From: Erigeron canadensis
Lineage: Eukaryota > Streptophyta > Magnoliopsida > Asterales > Asteraceae
Direction: 5' to 3'
DNA length: 64,000 bases
NCBI RefSeq assembly: GCF_010389155.1
Contig: NC_057763.1
Location: 30,548,645-30,612,644 of the forward strand
The notes beneath the pieces were generated by a model. It was given only the letters and a program-made list of their open reading frames with translations, did no database searches and was not told where the DNA came from. Shown here one piece after another: positions 1-12,213 of this stretch; the first letter of the stretch is position 1; every line of letters starts with the position of its first letter. The translations under genes were made by a program, and so were the position numbers.

Positions 1-240
1 ATTAGAATTTAAAGAAATGAAATTCGATGATTTTTTGTTTTTTTGAGAGGTTTGATGATTTAAGTAATGAATGGAATAAAATTACTTCCACCACCCCAAG
101 GAATAGAGAGTTCATCAAATGACGGAATGTTTACATTATAATGGAATAAGATTCCTTCATCTTTAAATAACCAAACATACTAAGAAATCAAATTCAATTT
201 CAAGTCCTTCAGATTCCATCAAAATCTGTGAACCAAACGT
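1..240. mobile_element. Possible MITE end, truncated by the window start
   Basis: AT-rich, gene-free sequence that ends near 220-240 in CTGTGAACCAAACGTGATC, whose reverse complement resembles the GTTTGGTT-type termini of Tourist/hAT-like MITEs. The other end lies outside the window, so neither the inverted repeat nor the target duplication can be checked. Tentative. Confidence 0.25.
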
Positions 241-356
241 GATCTTAGATCTTTCAGTTTGCCGTATAAGGCAGAATACATTTATTCACATAAATCATAA
301 ATAATATCTTTGATAACACATATAAACCCTAATAATTCATTCTAGATTGTTCATAA

Positions 357-1007
357 CTAGTTTTATACCCCGGGCGTTGCCCAGAAAACATAACGATACT
401 TAAAATCTGCTACGTATATAAGACCGGTGATCAATACATAATGATAAACGCACATTACAATAGCGTATCATAAAGGTAAAAAAAAGTCTTGTGGAAAGTA
501 TTTAAAAGATAACGTTTTTTGCATAACATAAATATTACACTATAAGTTATACTCACCCCTTGGTCTCTGATTAACTGGTCGTTGACCATAGGTATGCACC
601 ACCCTACTTATTTTGTTATAGAGTTTACTTACATTTGTTAGTTGTGGTTCTGGTGTTGGCTTATAAGAAGTATACAACGACATGCAGTTGTTGGTGATTA
701 AAAGAATTAAGATAATATAATATGAGGAAGTAAAAAAAAATCCAAGATAAAGAAGATGTTTAAGTGGCGAAATATAAAAAAGAAAAAAGTTTGTGGGCAA
801 AAGCCAAAAAATGCAAAAATTTAAGGGGCAAAACATAAATAAATCAAAGTTAAAAAATCAAAAGTTGAAAGGGCAAAATATAAAAAGTTAAATTGTGGTC
901 AAAATATAAAAAGTAAAAGTTTAATGTTAAAGAGCTAAAAATTAAAATTAAAAAAAAAAATACTGTAGCTAAAGCTACTTAAATTGTTATATATAAATAA
1001 TAAAGGA
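357..1007 (-). mobile_element. Helitron-like non-autonomous element
   Basis: Read on the minus strand, the 3' end is a GGGC-AAC-GCCC hairpin about 10 nt before CTAG, which is followed by T, the canonical Helitron 3' terminus. The proposed 5' end starts TCCTTTATTATT and is preceded by A, fitting insertion between A and T. The 5' end is less certain than the 3' end. There is no Rep/helicase coding; the interior is A/T-rich. Confidence 0.42.
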
Positions 1008-1432
1008 TGCTATTTGTACCATTCTTTTTAATTTTCTTACTACTATATACAAGTATTATTGCAGACTATATAAGTATTAATTGCACAAATTTAGTAAAAT
1101 CATCAAATAATTTGGTACTAATATGAATTCTCATAAATAATTATTCTAGATCAAATTATATCAATCATATATCATCTCACACACACAGACACACATGACA
1201 TATACTCATATAATACTTTCTACTTATACATTTTTCGCATACTTACAATTATATTACACATTTATTTTCATGCAGGTGGTACATGGGGTCATTCTTTGGG
1301 CCCACTGTAACATGAGAGTTTTTACACTCTTTTCTTTCTTTTTTTTCAGTATTTTTCACTCAATATCTTCAACATTTTGAGAACGAGGATCCTCACTAGA
1401 GTTTTCACCATGTTATGCAATTACATTTCTTT

Positions 1433-3899
1433 TTATATGATTTGGTAAAGTTTCTTTTCCATTGGCCTTAATCCAACCTCCAACCCTTTATGGAATTCTG
1501 GCATTGGTATTCTTTTGAAGGATTCGTTTTTGCTAAGGAGCTCCCATTTGAAAAGTGTCACCAACCGATGGATCATGGCCAAAGTTTCCATTTTGGCAAG
1601 CTCAGTGCCAGGGCACATCCTTGGCCCAGCTCCAAATGGCACCAAACTGAAAGGTGGTGGTGATGGTGCATGTTTCTCAAAACGGGCCGGATCAAATATG
1701 GTTGGGTTTTGGAAAATGTTCTCATCATTATGTGTCATGGATGCAGAAAGCATCACCTGAAGATACATCGTGAAAAAATGTGTAAGCAAATTAATATTCT
1801 ATATGATATTCACCATTCAGATATTCATTGGATTATCAATGATATGACATACTTGCCATCCTTTGGGAATTATGTATCCACCATACTCGATCTCTTGGGC
1901 TGCTCGTCGAAAGGTTAGAATCACAGGAGGGTCCATTCTAAGTGTCTCGGAAGCTACTCTCCATGTGTATTTCATCTTCGTAAGGTCTTCCCATGTCAAA
2001 GCTTCTCCCGAAAGTTTGCTCTTGGAAATTTCTTCTTGTTCTACAATATCAAATATGTAAACTTTATTGCATAAATGAAATATGATTTACGTACGGGTAA
2101 CATCTTCATATAACGTGATGTCGGTTAGCTTCAAGCCATTACGGCTAGCTTATTGTTTCCAAAATGCATAAATGGTTACACAAATTATTGTACGTTATAC
2201 AACTCCTTGGTGATATTGTACCATGTTAATTAAGTGAAATATAATATGTAACCTTAACATAATAATGTGTTTATGTATGTTTAACACATATAAGATTGGG
2301 AAAAAAATTCATATATACCTTGAGCTATTTTAGAGTAAATAGATTCGTTATTAGCCAAAAGCCTCGTCAACAATGTGAGTAAAACGGATGTAGTATCATA
2401 TCCTGCAACCATTACAACGATGATGTTGTCAATGATCTCTTCATCAGACATCATTCTTGAGCTATCATCGTTGTTACTCTGAAGCAACGAAATAATAAGA
2501 TCTTTATGAGGATTAGCTTGTTGTTTTTGCACTTTCATTGCCTCCTTTTTCTCGTTTATAAGATCTAGAAGCATTGTTACCAATTTCTTTCTCGCTTTGA
2601 GTCCTCGACTAAATTGAGTGAATGGTAAGTTGATAGGAATTGCTAGCGTGCTTTCAATCATATCTTGAAACAGTGGTAGCAGCCGCTCTCGCTTGGGTCC
2701 TCTTTCGATCCCAAAGAGAAGCGAACAAATTACGTTGAAGGTTAATATCTTAATCAACGGTTGCACCTATACCATATATACAAGACAAACTACACTAATA
2801 TCAATCAAATAAAACTATGTAGAAGTGATCGAACATGATCAATAATCAAGAAAAACTAACGAATAATGAGAGATAGTCACTTTCATCTAGAACATATGTT
2901 AAAACTTAAAATATAAACCATATGCATATTTCAATCATTTGATGTATTGATTATTGAGATGTGATAAATCTACACATACAGTTGTATACTATGCATTATA
3001 ATATATTCATTTGTTGTATATGGCTAAAAGGTGTCATAAGTTCACCTTGATTATTTGGTTAACATTTGAGGGATACTTTAGATACATTAATGAAAAATAT
3101 TTCTTTCCTCCCATTTTAATAATACATTTTGATATTTTTGTTTGTATCAAAACAATTGTTTATTATAAAATGTTTGTATATTTATTTTAGAGTATATAAC
3201 AACATACGAGGAATAATACGTCTCAAACCGTCTCCTTTTAAATTTTCATGTTTGTATTTCAAGGGTTGTTACTAAGTAAATGTCGGCTATCTAATAAGTA
3301 ACTAACTAAAATTTTATCTATGATAATGTAATGACATATAATACATTTTTGAAACGGTTATTTGATACGAAAGAAGCATAAGAATATTTTACCTGGACTT
3401 CATTTTTACCACGCCAATGTGTCTCTAGGTGATGTAGGATTTCTTCATCTACTTTTGCAACATATTGTTTCAAAACATCAATCTTCAAGAACGAAACCAA
3501 GGCTCCTCTAACTCGTTTATGATCATCGCCGATCAACTCAATTATGTTACTCGTACCCAGTATCCTACTAATAGACGGTGGTTGTGTGTTGGTGAGTACG
3601 TTCCCGTCACAAGTATATACAAACTTATTTGCAGTTACACCATGTAAAACAACAGTTGGATATCCAAAAAGGTTGGCTTTCCAAATAGGACCATGTTTAG
3701 CAATTCTTTCTTGCAACCATTCTTGGACTTTGTCATCTTTCAAGGCCTTTAGAAGATCAAAGGATTGGCCTATCAAGGGGACTCCCAAAGAACCAGGTGG
3801 AAGTCGACCAGAATATCTCTTACCTTTTGAAAGAAAGTAAAAATAAAGGAAACATGACATCAAGAATAACAATAACATTGTGAGAAACTTTGGTTCCAT
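1433..3899 (-). CDS. Cytochrome P450, CYP85 clan (CYP716/728-like), tandem copy 1
   Basis: Heme monooxygenase, expected at the ER membrane; the substrate cannot be read from sequence. Relatives include beta-amyrin 28-oxidase-like and taxane hydroxylase-like P450s. Exons 3899-3393, 2766-2319, 2040-1853 and 1756-1433 join in phase to 488 aa, normal for the family. Visible parts: N-terminal hydrophobic anchor (about residues 5-23), a basic and Pro/Gly-rich hinge (RLPPGSLGVPLIG), the I-helix oxygen motif AGYDTTS (290-296), the ExxR pair E350/R353, a DPARF segment, and the heme loop FGAGPRMCPG with Cys429. An in-frame ATG 30 nt upstream (3929) would add ten residues. I chose 3899 because it aligns with the start of the neighbouring paralogue (MEPKF). 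All splice sites are GT/AG. It appears intact. Confidence 0.9.
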
Positions 3900-4013
3900 T
3901 GCAAGAAATTTAAAGTTGGGTAAAGACATAAATAAAAATCCTTATTTATAAACTCAAAGTTGATGTGTTTATCTTTTATTGCGATTGGCATCAATGAGAT
4001 AAGATCCTTTTCT

Positions 4014-4023
4014 CCTATTTATA
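4014..4023 (-). promoter_or_regulatory. Candidate TATA box of P450 copy 1
   Basis: The minus strand reads TATAAATAGG, a textbook plant TATA box, about 115 bp upstream of the chosen ATG. The surrounding sequence aligns with the upstream region of copy 2, where the box has drifted to TTATAATAG. Confidence 0.55.
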
Positions 4024-5663
4024 GCACATGGTAACCTGTCTACATATACTAGCATTGTTATTGATGAATAACAAAAATAATACTTTATTGATTCCTTCTC
4101 ATTTTTACCATTTTCTAATGAATATCGAGGAAATTTTTTTTATAAAAAAAGTGTCTTCTTTTGGAACGGGAATTAGTTATGTGTTTTACATTTTTCTCTC
4201 ATTTTTAGATTAGAGTCTCATTACATAAAACACATCTTACTATATGCCTCTTTTCATATATTCATTTTCAACCTTGAAAAAACCTCGGTTATTTTTAGGA
4301 AAACCCTTTGACTCCAATGTGAGGAGAATTTTGCCCACAGCTAGTTTAAAACCCAATACCTCAAAGTCTCAATTTCTCCAAATACCATATGCCTTTAGGA
4401 CACAAACAATATTATAAAGTGTTAACTTAAATAAAATGTTTCCTTTTAATTAAGGCTAAAATACATGAGCTATATTATTTGATATTGTTAGGTGGAATCG
4501 TATTTTTATTTATTTAGCATTTAGCTTACAACTTTTTTTATATAATAAAAATTGTTATATTATTATTAATTAGTATGAAAAACTAACAATATAATTTTAT
4601 TTTGGGATCTTTGGACAAAGTTTTCTTGATTTATTTATCAATAATCTTAACAAATCTCATGAAGTCATATGGTTCATATTTCAAAAGCAAGATAATCCAT
4701 CGTACAATAGTTTCTTAATTAATTGGGATAAATTTGGATACCCGAAACCCAGCCCAGCTCAAATAACCCGAACTCTTATTCGGTTTGGGTTACGTGTTAA
4801 AGCCCAAATAGCCCAAATAACCCGAACTCGTCTTAAAGCCCAAATAGCCCAAACCGGATTAACCCAGCCAAATAACACCCCTAGTCATGGAAATCAACAT
4901 ATTTTTTTTATACGTTTAATCAACACACCTCTTGAATTAATCGACGTGCATAACCCATTTAACTGGATGGGTCAGAGAGTTGACGGGACAAACAGGCCAG
5001 GAACAACTTAGACCTGGTACACAAGTTGTAATTAGATCCTAAATAGTGTAATTAGGTTGCTAGATGGAACTTACAATTTTTGTTGCTTAATTTTAATATC
5101 GAACGAGTTTATGGGCTGGTCATTTTATTTTGTTTTATCCATAAACCAACCTGGAGTTGACCATTTAAGAAGAGTACGTAGGTGATCTATTCAATTTGTA
5201 TTTTAGGTCTCTAGCTACAATGATCTCAAATAATCATGAAAATTTCTTCCCTAGATAGCATATATCTTAGATCTGATTATAGGGATTTGATCATATCTTT
5301 ATGGTTGCCGCTACGAAGGTTCAAACTTTAAGGGATTATTTACATATATGTCTCTTAAACTTTAAGGTTCAAAATTTCTTCTCTTATATATTTGGGACAA
5401 ACATATTCTCAGAATATTACACACATTAAAATATATCATTCATATTTGATCACACCCACATCATCTTGTACTCATATGAGTACATTTTCAATTATACATC
5501 ATTTATACATATATATTCTCACGCCGGAGGTGGTTCGTGGTGATCAGCCTTGCGCCGACTCTAACATGAGATCGAGTTTCTCTTTTCTTATAATTTTTAG
5601 GTTATATATCCTTCACTCGGCATCTCCATCGTCTTGAAGACGAGTCTTCACAATGTTGTGCAA
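4024..5663. other. Intergenic spacer between the two P450 genes
   Basis: No gene seen. From about 5520 to 5663 the sequence is homologous to 1275-1432, downstream of copy 1 (both carry an 'aacatgaga' stretch, then a similar run to the stop), so the duplicated unit includes 3' flank. A hAT-like remnant lies at about 4736-4884. Confidence 0.6.
4736..4884. mobile_element. hAT-like remnant
   Basis: Repeated 'aataacccgaact' and 'aaagcccaaatagccc' segments end in AATAACACCCCTAG. Its reverse complement begins CTAGGGGTGTTAT, like the (C)AGGGGTGTNA ends of plant hAT elements. The other terminus was not identified and no 8-bp duplication was found. Confidence 0.35.
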
Positions 5664-8311
5664 TTACATTTCATTCTGATATGATTTACTAATGTTTTTT
5701 TCTATTGGCCTTAATCCAACCTGCAACCCTTGATCAAATTTTGGCAATGGTGTTCTTTTGAAAGATTCGTCTTTGTTAAGGAGGTCCCACTTGAAGAGTG
5801 TCACCAAGCGATGAATCATGGCCAAAGTTTCCATTTTAGCAAGCTCAAAGCCAGGGCACATCCTTGGCCCAGCTCCAAATGGCACCAAACTGAAAGGTGG
5901 TGGTGATGGTGCGTGTTTCTCAAAACGGGCTGGATCAAATATGGCTGGGTTTTGGAAAATGCTGTCATCGTTATGTGTCATGGAGGCGGAAAGCATCACC
6001 TGAAAACACATCATGAGGAAAAGAGTAAGCAAATATGCTATTATACAAACTAAGCAATCAGATCGATCTTTTTTTAATAATCAATTAGCTGACATACTTG
6101 CCATCCTTTGGGAATTATGTATCCTCCGTACTCAATATCTTGGGCTGCTCGTCGAAAGGTCAACATCAAAGGAGGGTGTATTCTAAGTGTCTCGGAAGCT
6201 ACTCTCCATGTGTACTGCATCTTGGTAAGGTCTTCCCATGTCAAACCTTCCCCCGAAGCTTTACGCTTGGAAATTTCTTCATGTTCTGTAATGTCAATTA
6301 TGTAAACTTCAATAGATAATGAATTATGATTTATGTCAATTATCGTCAAGCCATTGAGACTTATTGTTGCCTATACCGTGTGTGTGTATATGTTTAAGCT
6401 ACGTACTAATGCGTAAATGGTTACATAAATACATGAATTCTTAATGCCTAACCAATTAAGACCTATTCATCACTTTCCCCATCTTGGAGAGGTGATTTGC
6501 GCATGTTAAGTGAAATATAACTCGTGTGTGGAAAACACCATCTATTTAATCTTAACATAAAGTTAAAGTTTTTGCTAATAACATGCATAAAAATTTGTTA
6601 CTTTACAATCTATAGCGCTGTCAATAGAAAAATCCATTTGCTTTTATAAAAATCAGATTTAAAAAAAATCATACCTTGAGCTATCTTAGAGTAAATAGAT
6701 TCGTTATTAGCCAAAAGCCTCATCAACAACGTGAGTAGAATGGATGTAGTATCATATCCTGCAACCATTACAACGATTATGTTGTCAATGATCTCCTCAT
6801 CAGACATCATTGTCGAACTATCATCGTTATTACTCTGGAGCAACGAGACGATAAGATCTTTTTGAGGATTAGCTTGTAGTTTTTGCTCTTTGAGTGCCTC
6901 TTTTTTCTCACTTATAAGATCTAGAAGCAGTGTTACTAATTTCTTTCTCGCTCTAAGTCCACGACCGAATTGAGTGAAGGGTAAGTTGACAGGAATCGCT
7001 AGCGTACTTTCAATCATATCTTGAAACAGTGGTAGTAGTCGCTCTCGCTTGGGTCCTCTTTTGATCCCAAAAAGAAGCGAACAAATTACGTTGAAGGTTA
7101 ATATCTTTATCAAGGGTTGCACCTACAAGACAAAACACACTAATATCCATTAAAAAAAAAAATTATGTATATGTTACTTTCGGCTTGGAGATAGGGCAAA
7201 CCATATGCAGATTTCACTCCTTTGAGAGTTTAAAGAATCGATCATTTGGTTGTATTTTTGTTTACTTCAAAACTAGCTTAGTAACCCACGTATTACGCGG
7301 GCAGATAAAGAAAAATGTTTATCAAAGTCACGTAGTTCGATAATAAAAAAAAAAAAACATATAACCTATTTGCATATAACAAACTAAAATATTTAAAAGT
7401 AAAGATATTTAATGGTAGAATAGAGAAAATCAAAATTTAATTAGATATGATGTCATAAATTAATTAGATAAAATATAAATAATTAATAAGAAAATGTCCA
7501 GTGATACCAAATAATATATTTTTAAAAATATATGTATTATCACAATCTTACTTTATTTATATAAGAGATATTATTTAATTTTATAATATGATACAAGTTA
7601 TTCACATGTCTACAACTAATATTAATTCTGTACTAATTTAAATGTACATATTTTCATTTCGAGTTATTACAAAATAATATTAAATTTCTAACTAATTAAA
7701 TAATACTTTAGTAGGTATGTATGTTATTTTATTGACGGATAGGGTAATTGTTATTAGTTTTTAAATTGTTATTTTCATACGATAGAAGCATAATATTAAT
7801 TTACCTGGACTTCATTTTGACCACGCCAAAGCGTCTCTAGGTGGTGTTGGATTTCTTCATCTACTTTCGCAACATATTCCTTCAAAACATCAATCTTCAA
7901 GAACGAACTCAAGGCTCCTCTGACTCGTTTATGATCATCGCCGATCAATTCACCTATATTATTCATACCCATTATTCTACTAACAGATGGTGGTTGCTTG
8001 TTGGAGAGTACGTTCCCATCGCAAGTATATACAAACTTATTTGCGATTACACCATGTAAAACAACGGTTGGGTATCCAAAAAGATGGGCTTTCCATATAG
8101 GACCATGTTTAGCAATTCTTTCTTGAAACCACTCTTGGACTTTGTCACCTTTCAAGGCCTTTAAAAGATCAAATGTTTGGCCTATCAAGGGAAGTCCCAA
8201 AGAACCAGGTGGGAGTCGACCAGGATATCTCTTACCTCTTGAAAGAAAGTAAACATAAAAGAAACATGACATCAAGAATAACAATAGCATTGTAAAAAAC
8301 TTTGGTTCCAT
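5664..8311 (-). CDS. Cytochrome P450, CYP85 clan (CYP716/728-like), tandem copy 2
   Basis: Paralogue of the P450 just downstream; presumed ER monooxygenase with unknown substrate. Exons 8311-7805, 7122-6675, 6285-6098 and 5999-5664 join in phase to 492 aa. Exon lengths 507, 448 and 188 nt equal those of copy 1. Only the last exon differs (336 against 324 nt), giving a longer, different tail after GLRP(I/M)EK. Conserved parts: N-terminal anchor, PPGSLGLPLIG hinge, AGYDTTS (290-296), E350/R353, DPARF, and FGAGPRMCPG with Cys429. Intron 1 (7804-7123) holds a Helitron-like insertion absent from copy 1. No frameshift or stop, so probably functional. Family placement comes from remembered motifs; the subfamily number is not secure. 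Confidence 0.9.
7273..7568 (-). mobile_element. Helitron-like insertion in intron 1 of P450 copy 2
   Basis: The minus-strand 3' end has a 7-bp stem (CCCGCGT-AAT-ACGTGGG, one G.T pair) about 8 nt before CTAG, followed by T. The proposed 5' end begins TCTCTTATATAAATAAAG after A. The paralogue's intron 1 has comparable flanks ('tttgtttgtatcaaaa') but no such block, consistent with insertion after the gene duplication. Confidence 0.5.
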
Positions 8312-8392
8312 GCCTAGAAACTCAAAGTTTGACTTTTATCCTTTGTTGTGATTTGAAGTTTTGAACGATGGAATGAGACCTTTTTTCTATTT

Positions 8393-8402
8393 CTATTATA
8401 AA
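8393..8402 (-). promoter_or_regulatory. Candidate TATA element of P450 copy 2
   Basis: The minus strand reads TTTTATAATAG about 85 bp upstream of the ATG, at the position matching the TATAAATAGG of copy 1. It is a weaker match to the consensus, so the two copies may differ in core-promoter strength. Confidence 0.4.
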
Positions 8403-9096
8403 AACACATGGGAACCTACTAACCTACTACATGACTACATATGCGAGCACTGCTTTTTATATTAAAAAAATGATATATCCATTTGTTAATTAGCTATTAA
8501 GTTAAGGATTCTCTATATGTGCCTTACACATGGGGGAGCATTGAAAATGAGAAATGAGGATTTTAATATTGGTAATTTTATCAAAATTTGAGGAGAATAT
8601 TCGCCGTTAAAGTGAGAGATGTGGCCGGTTAGTATAAAAGTTTCGCCAATGAATATCTATATTATATATATATTACCTTGTAAAAGTTCTAATCTTTATG
8701 TTTCAACTTATAGAAAAAACGGGGGGAAAATGGGACATTTGAATGACTCAATTGCTCTTGATGAGCTTCTTTTTGAAAAAGATTTATAACAAACAATCCA
8801 ATTTGCCCTTAAAAACAAATTTAAGCCTTAAACTTTTATCTTACTAATTTTACACCTTAAACATTTATTTTCTAAAAAAATATATCCACTACCACATTTA
8901 CATCAACCTACATCGCTCGACGTGATCACGACATCACCATTACCAATAATCACCGCCATTTCCACCCATCATCACTACCACCCAAGGCCAGCTTAAATAG
9001 CTTAGTGGGTCAAACATATGCTTAAGGCCCACCAAAAGCAAAAGCCCCCAAATTGTATAAATTGTGTTGTATTTTGAACTAAACCTTAATTAAAAA
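8403..9096. other. Intergenic region upstream of P450 copy 2
   Basis: No gene or complete element recognised. It holds an AT-rich stretch and a CCACC/CATCACC-rich tract (about 8880-8985) of the kind also found near 63.1 kb. Confidence 0.5.
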
Positions 9097-9367
9097 CGAG
9101 CATGGTATCCGCGCGTTGCGACGGATATTATGGACGATGGTGGCTGATGATAGACGACGGCGGTGGTTATTCAAGAAAATAAAGGGATTGTGTATTGTTT
9201 TGGTATATAGAAAGAAATACGAGTAATATTTTGTGTGTTGTTTTGGAAAGAGAAAGAGAGAATGAAGATATTTAGTTTTGTTTTAAGGAAAAGGGTTTGC
9301 ATGTCCCAAACATGTAAATTTTTTAACACCCCCATATAATTTTTAATAAGGAGTATAAAAGTATAGA
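9097..9367 (-). mobile_element. Short Helitron-like element (271 bp)
   Basis: The minus strand begins TCTATACTTTTATACTCC, preceded by A. It ends in a GC-rich 'cgcaacgcgcgg' hairpin-like block then ATACCATG-CTCG followed by T, so the terminal CTAG has one substitution. The interior near the 3' end is a GGTGG/GACGGCGG tract shared with the elements at 23.8, 30.0 and 31.2 kb. Confidence 0.55.
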
Positions 9368-10939
9368 TAAGGCACCATAAACATTTAAACAATAAATTAT
9401 ATTGTATTGTGTAGACAAAAAACAGCCGCTCAGTGACTAAACTAAAAGTAGCCTGCATCTCCCACAAATTAAAAACATGACCTGCTATAACTATTTGAAA
9501 TGTAAACACTAATCAATATGTCAAGTCAGCTTTCCATCTATCCTGTCCACAAACAGTTTTTACCCACAACAATAATATATTCATTATATATACAAGCAAC
9601 TAAATAATTTCTAAAATAACTTTTGTCTTCTATTTTCATCTCTTCTCATCTTTCCCCATCCTTCCCTACAAACAAAAGGATACACACCCTCCATGTCACT
9701 AGAAATATTACATGGACATCCTTGTTATTGATGGTCTAAGTTAAGGAGGAGGGTTTTGTGCCCCAAATTTAGTCTTGCTTAGAGCCACCTAAAACTTTAA
9801 GTCGGGCTTGCCACCACCAAAAAGCCGTCACCGCAACCACGGTCAAATTCCGCGTGTACCATGTTTGATTCTATTAGTTGTTTTTAACCATAAACACTAC
9901 CACAATATGAAGAAAAAAAAATACTTGAATTGTATGTTGCATAAGTACATTATACATAACAAACTGAATGATGAGCAAATAACTCCATAGTCCATATATT
10001 AGTCACGCCTGGCCTTAATGCATTCAACAGCAGAGCCCATCACACATCCTTATTTATTGGGCTTCCCACCAAACCTAGTACTCAACCCATTTTTGGTTCA
10101 ATCCCAGAAGCCCCCTTTTCTGGGTTTCGGGTTTTGGCGGGCTGGGTCGGACAGTTTTAGGCCCGTTTGCTTTTTTACGTAAAATGGGTTCTGGTAAATT
10201 GACATTGATTTTGTAGATACCAGTTCTTTTATTTTTATTTTTTTTTAGAAATCTGTTAAATGCTTATATCATAAATATGGGTGTTGTTTGAATTGATATT
10301 GATTTTGCATGTATAGGTTTTATTAGTTAATCGGATGCTTTTAAATGTTTTGTATTGATTTATTTGTAGAAGCATTTGTTGATAGTATTGGATTTTAAGT
10401 AATTGGACTTGTCTTACTAGTAATTGCTTTGTGGAATATTGCTTAGACATGCTGTCTTACTGCTGATTTTTTTTATTTAATTTATCAAATAGATGCACTA
10501 ACTAGCATTTTAGAAAAGTAATTAAGTGTTGGTTATGGTAGAAAACATTATTCAATAGAGTCAGATGGGTTTTGACGTTTGAAAAAGCCATACATTGTTT
10601 GAAAAAGTTCTTTACAATGTACTCTTTTAAATATAACAAACAATATTCGACGTTGAATGTCATATCTTTTTTCATTTGAAAACAACAGATAGAAAAAACG
10701 AAATGCAGTGCCAAAAGCTCAAAACTGATAAGAAACAAAATGTCATCATAGTTAAAAATGTCAATATCGGTGGCATATATCTCTTTCATTTGTCGTATAC
10801 CTGTTTTGCTGCAAATATAAACAATCTTCTTGTTTCATTGATTCCACTTATGGTCTCTTTTGTTCTGTACTGTTTGGGTTCTCTTACGAAATTACAGCAA
10901 CGCATATTGAAATTGAAATATATATATATATATATATAT
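9368..10939. other. Gene-free spacer
   Basis: No coding signal. A G/C-rich 'gggtttcgggttttggcgggctgggtcgg' type segment near 10.1 kb looks like the edge of a hAT-like repeat. A (TA)n microsatellite lies at about 10919-10939, next to the MITE that follows. Confidence 0.45.
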
Positions 10940-12144
10940 GAGAGTTAATTACAAAATCTATATGTCCTTGTGGTCTGTTATGAATTACAGGTTTCATCCC
11001 TACCTTTTATAAATAGGAAAATTTCATATATGTCATTGATAAGTCACATAATATCGTATTTGCCTAATTTAATTTTGAAATATCACATATGCCACTCTAA
11101 TACACTTAAATATCATATATGTCATTTTTAAGTAAAAAAAATAATATGTGTCAAATACATTATTAAATATTATATATGTCAACATTACTTCGAAATATAG
11201 CTAACATGTCATTGAAATTATATCAAATGCTTTAAGTTTATCATTAAAATTTAAATTTGAAATTTTCCTCTCTTTTGTTAATTCATGAGTTTTTATTGCA
11301 TCAAATGTCATGAAGACTAATTACTAAGCAAAAATAAAAGTATCACATATAGTTTAGTCACTTACAAACCATGATCGCAACTCTTATTATATACCATGAA
11401 TTGAATCGAATAACGGATTTAAAAATATCAATCAAATTAATCATGTAGGTAACATTGAATTAAATTTTATACGATTTAGAATAAAACTATAGATTGAACT
11501 ATAAAAACAAGAGAAAAAACGTGTGTAACTATTAATTTCAAAATTTTCATTGATGATTTTTTTAAAAAACATTATGTTTTATTTTGACTAAACTAATTTA
11601 ATAGCGCATATTTGATATATTTCATTGCCATATTTGATGTATTTCAAATTTAATGATAGAATATATGATATTTAAAACTTTATTTGGATAATATTTAATT
11701 TTTTTATTTAACAACGACACATTTGATAATTGGTAGATTGGGAATAACATGTATGATACTTTGTTATTCAACAATGACATATTTGATATATTGATAAGTT
11801 AAAAATGGCATATATGATATTTTAAAAATTAATTGGGCAAATATGATATTTTATAACTTAATAGTGGCATATATGAAATTTTCCCTTTATAAATTACGGT
11901 TTTGATTGTTGACATTTGACTTTTATTCACACTTTTGGTCCAAAAGTCAACAATTTTGGTCAAAAGTCAACACTTTTGGTATAAAAAAAAAAGTCAACGC
12001 TTTTGGACCAAAACGGTTGATGGTGCACCAAAATCAGGGATTAGAATAGTAATTTATAGGGATTAGAATCGTAATTTATGAAAGGTAGGAATGAATCTTA
12101 TAATTTTTGACAAACCACATGAATGATCTTTGTAATTAACTCTC
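10940..12144. mobile_element. MITE with long terminal inverted repeats, carrying a nested MITE
   Basis: The ends GAGAGTTAATTACAAA (left) and its inverse (right, ending at 12144) extend with mismatches into arms of about 75 bp (shared 'attcctacctt', 'tgtggt' segments). Flanks 'tatatatat' and 'tttatctat' match 7 of 9, a possible decayed Mutator-type target duplication, weak in AT-rich DNA. Removing the nested element (11015-11885 plus one 9-bp duplication) leaves about 325 bp, a usual MITE size. The right end lies 69 bp upstream of the CYP93-like ATG. Confidence 0.65.
11015..11885. mobile_element. Nested Mutator-type MITE with 9-bp target duplication
   Basis: Inverted ends (A/G)GGAAAATTTCATATATG flank 871 bp. 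The 9-bp direct repeat TTTATAAAT occurs at 11006-11014 and 11886-11894. Arms of about 60 bp pair with mismatches. The interior is a degenerate array of 'catatatgtcat/ttgatatatt' units. No transposase. The GGGAAAATTTCATA terminus recurs at 32315. Confidence 0.75.
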
Positions 12145-12150
12145 TTTATC

Positions 12151-12158
12151 TATATACC
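12151..12158 (+). promoter_or_regulatory. Candidate TATA box of the CYP93A-like gene
   Basis: TATATACC lies 63 bp before the ATG and only 6 bp beyond the end of the upstream MITE. Any further upstream control sequence within about 1.2 kb would be MITE-derived. Confidence 0.45.
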
Positions 12159-12213
12159 TAATCACATGCAATCATCATTTAAACACATCATCAACTCAAA
12201 TATTTCATAAGCC

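Noticed and set aside
1195..1380. Open frame just downstream of P450 copy 1
   Set aside because: Lies in 3' flanking sequence shared by both tandem copies; the aligned stretch at 5520-5663 does not conserve the frame. Not a gene.
9171..9509. 112-codon minus-strand frame
   Set aside because: Overlaps the short Helitron-like element and has low-complexity composition with no domain.
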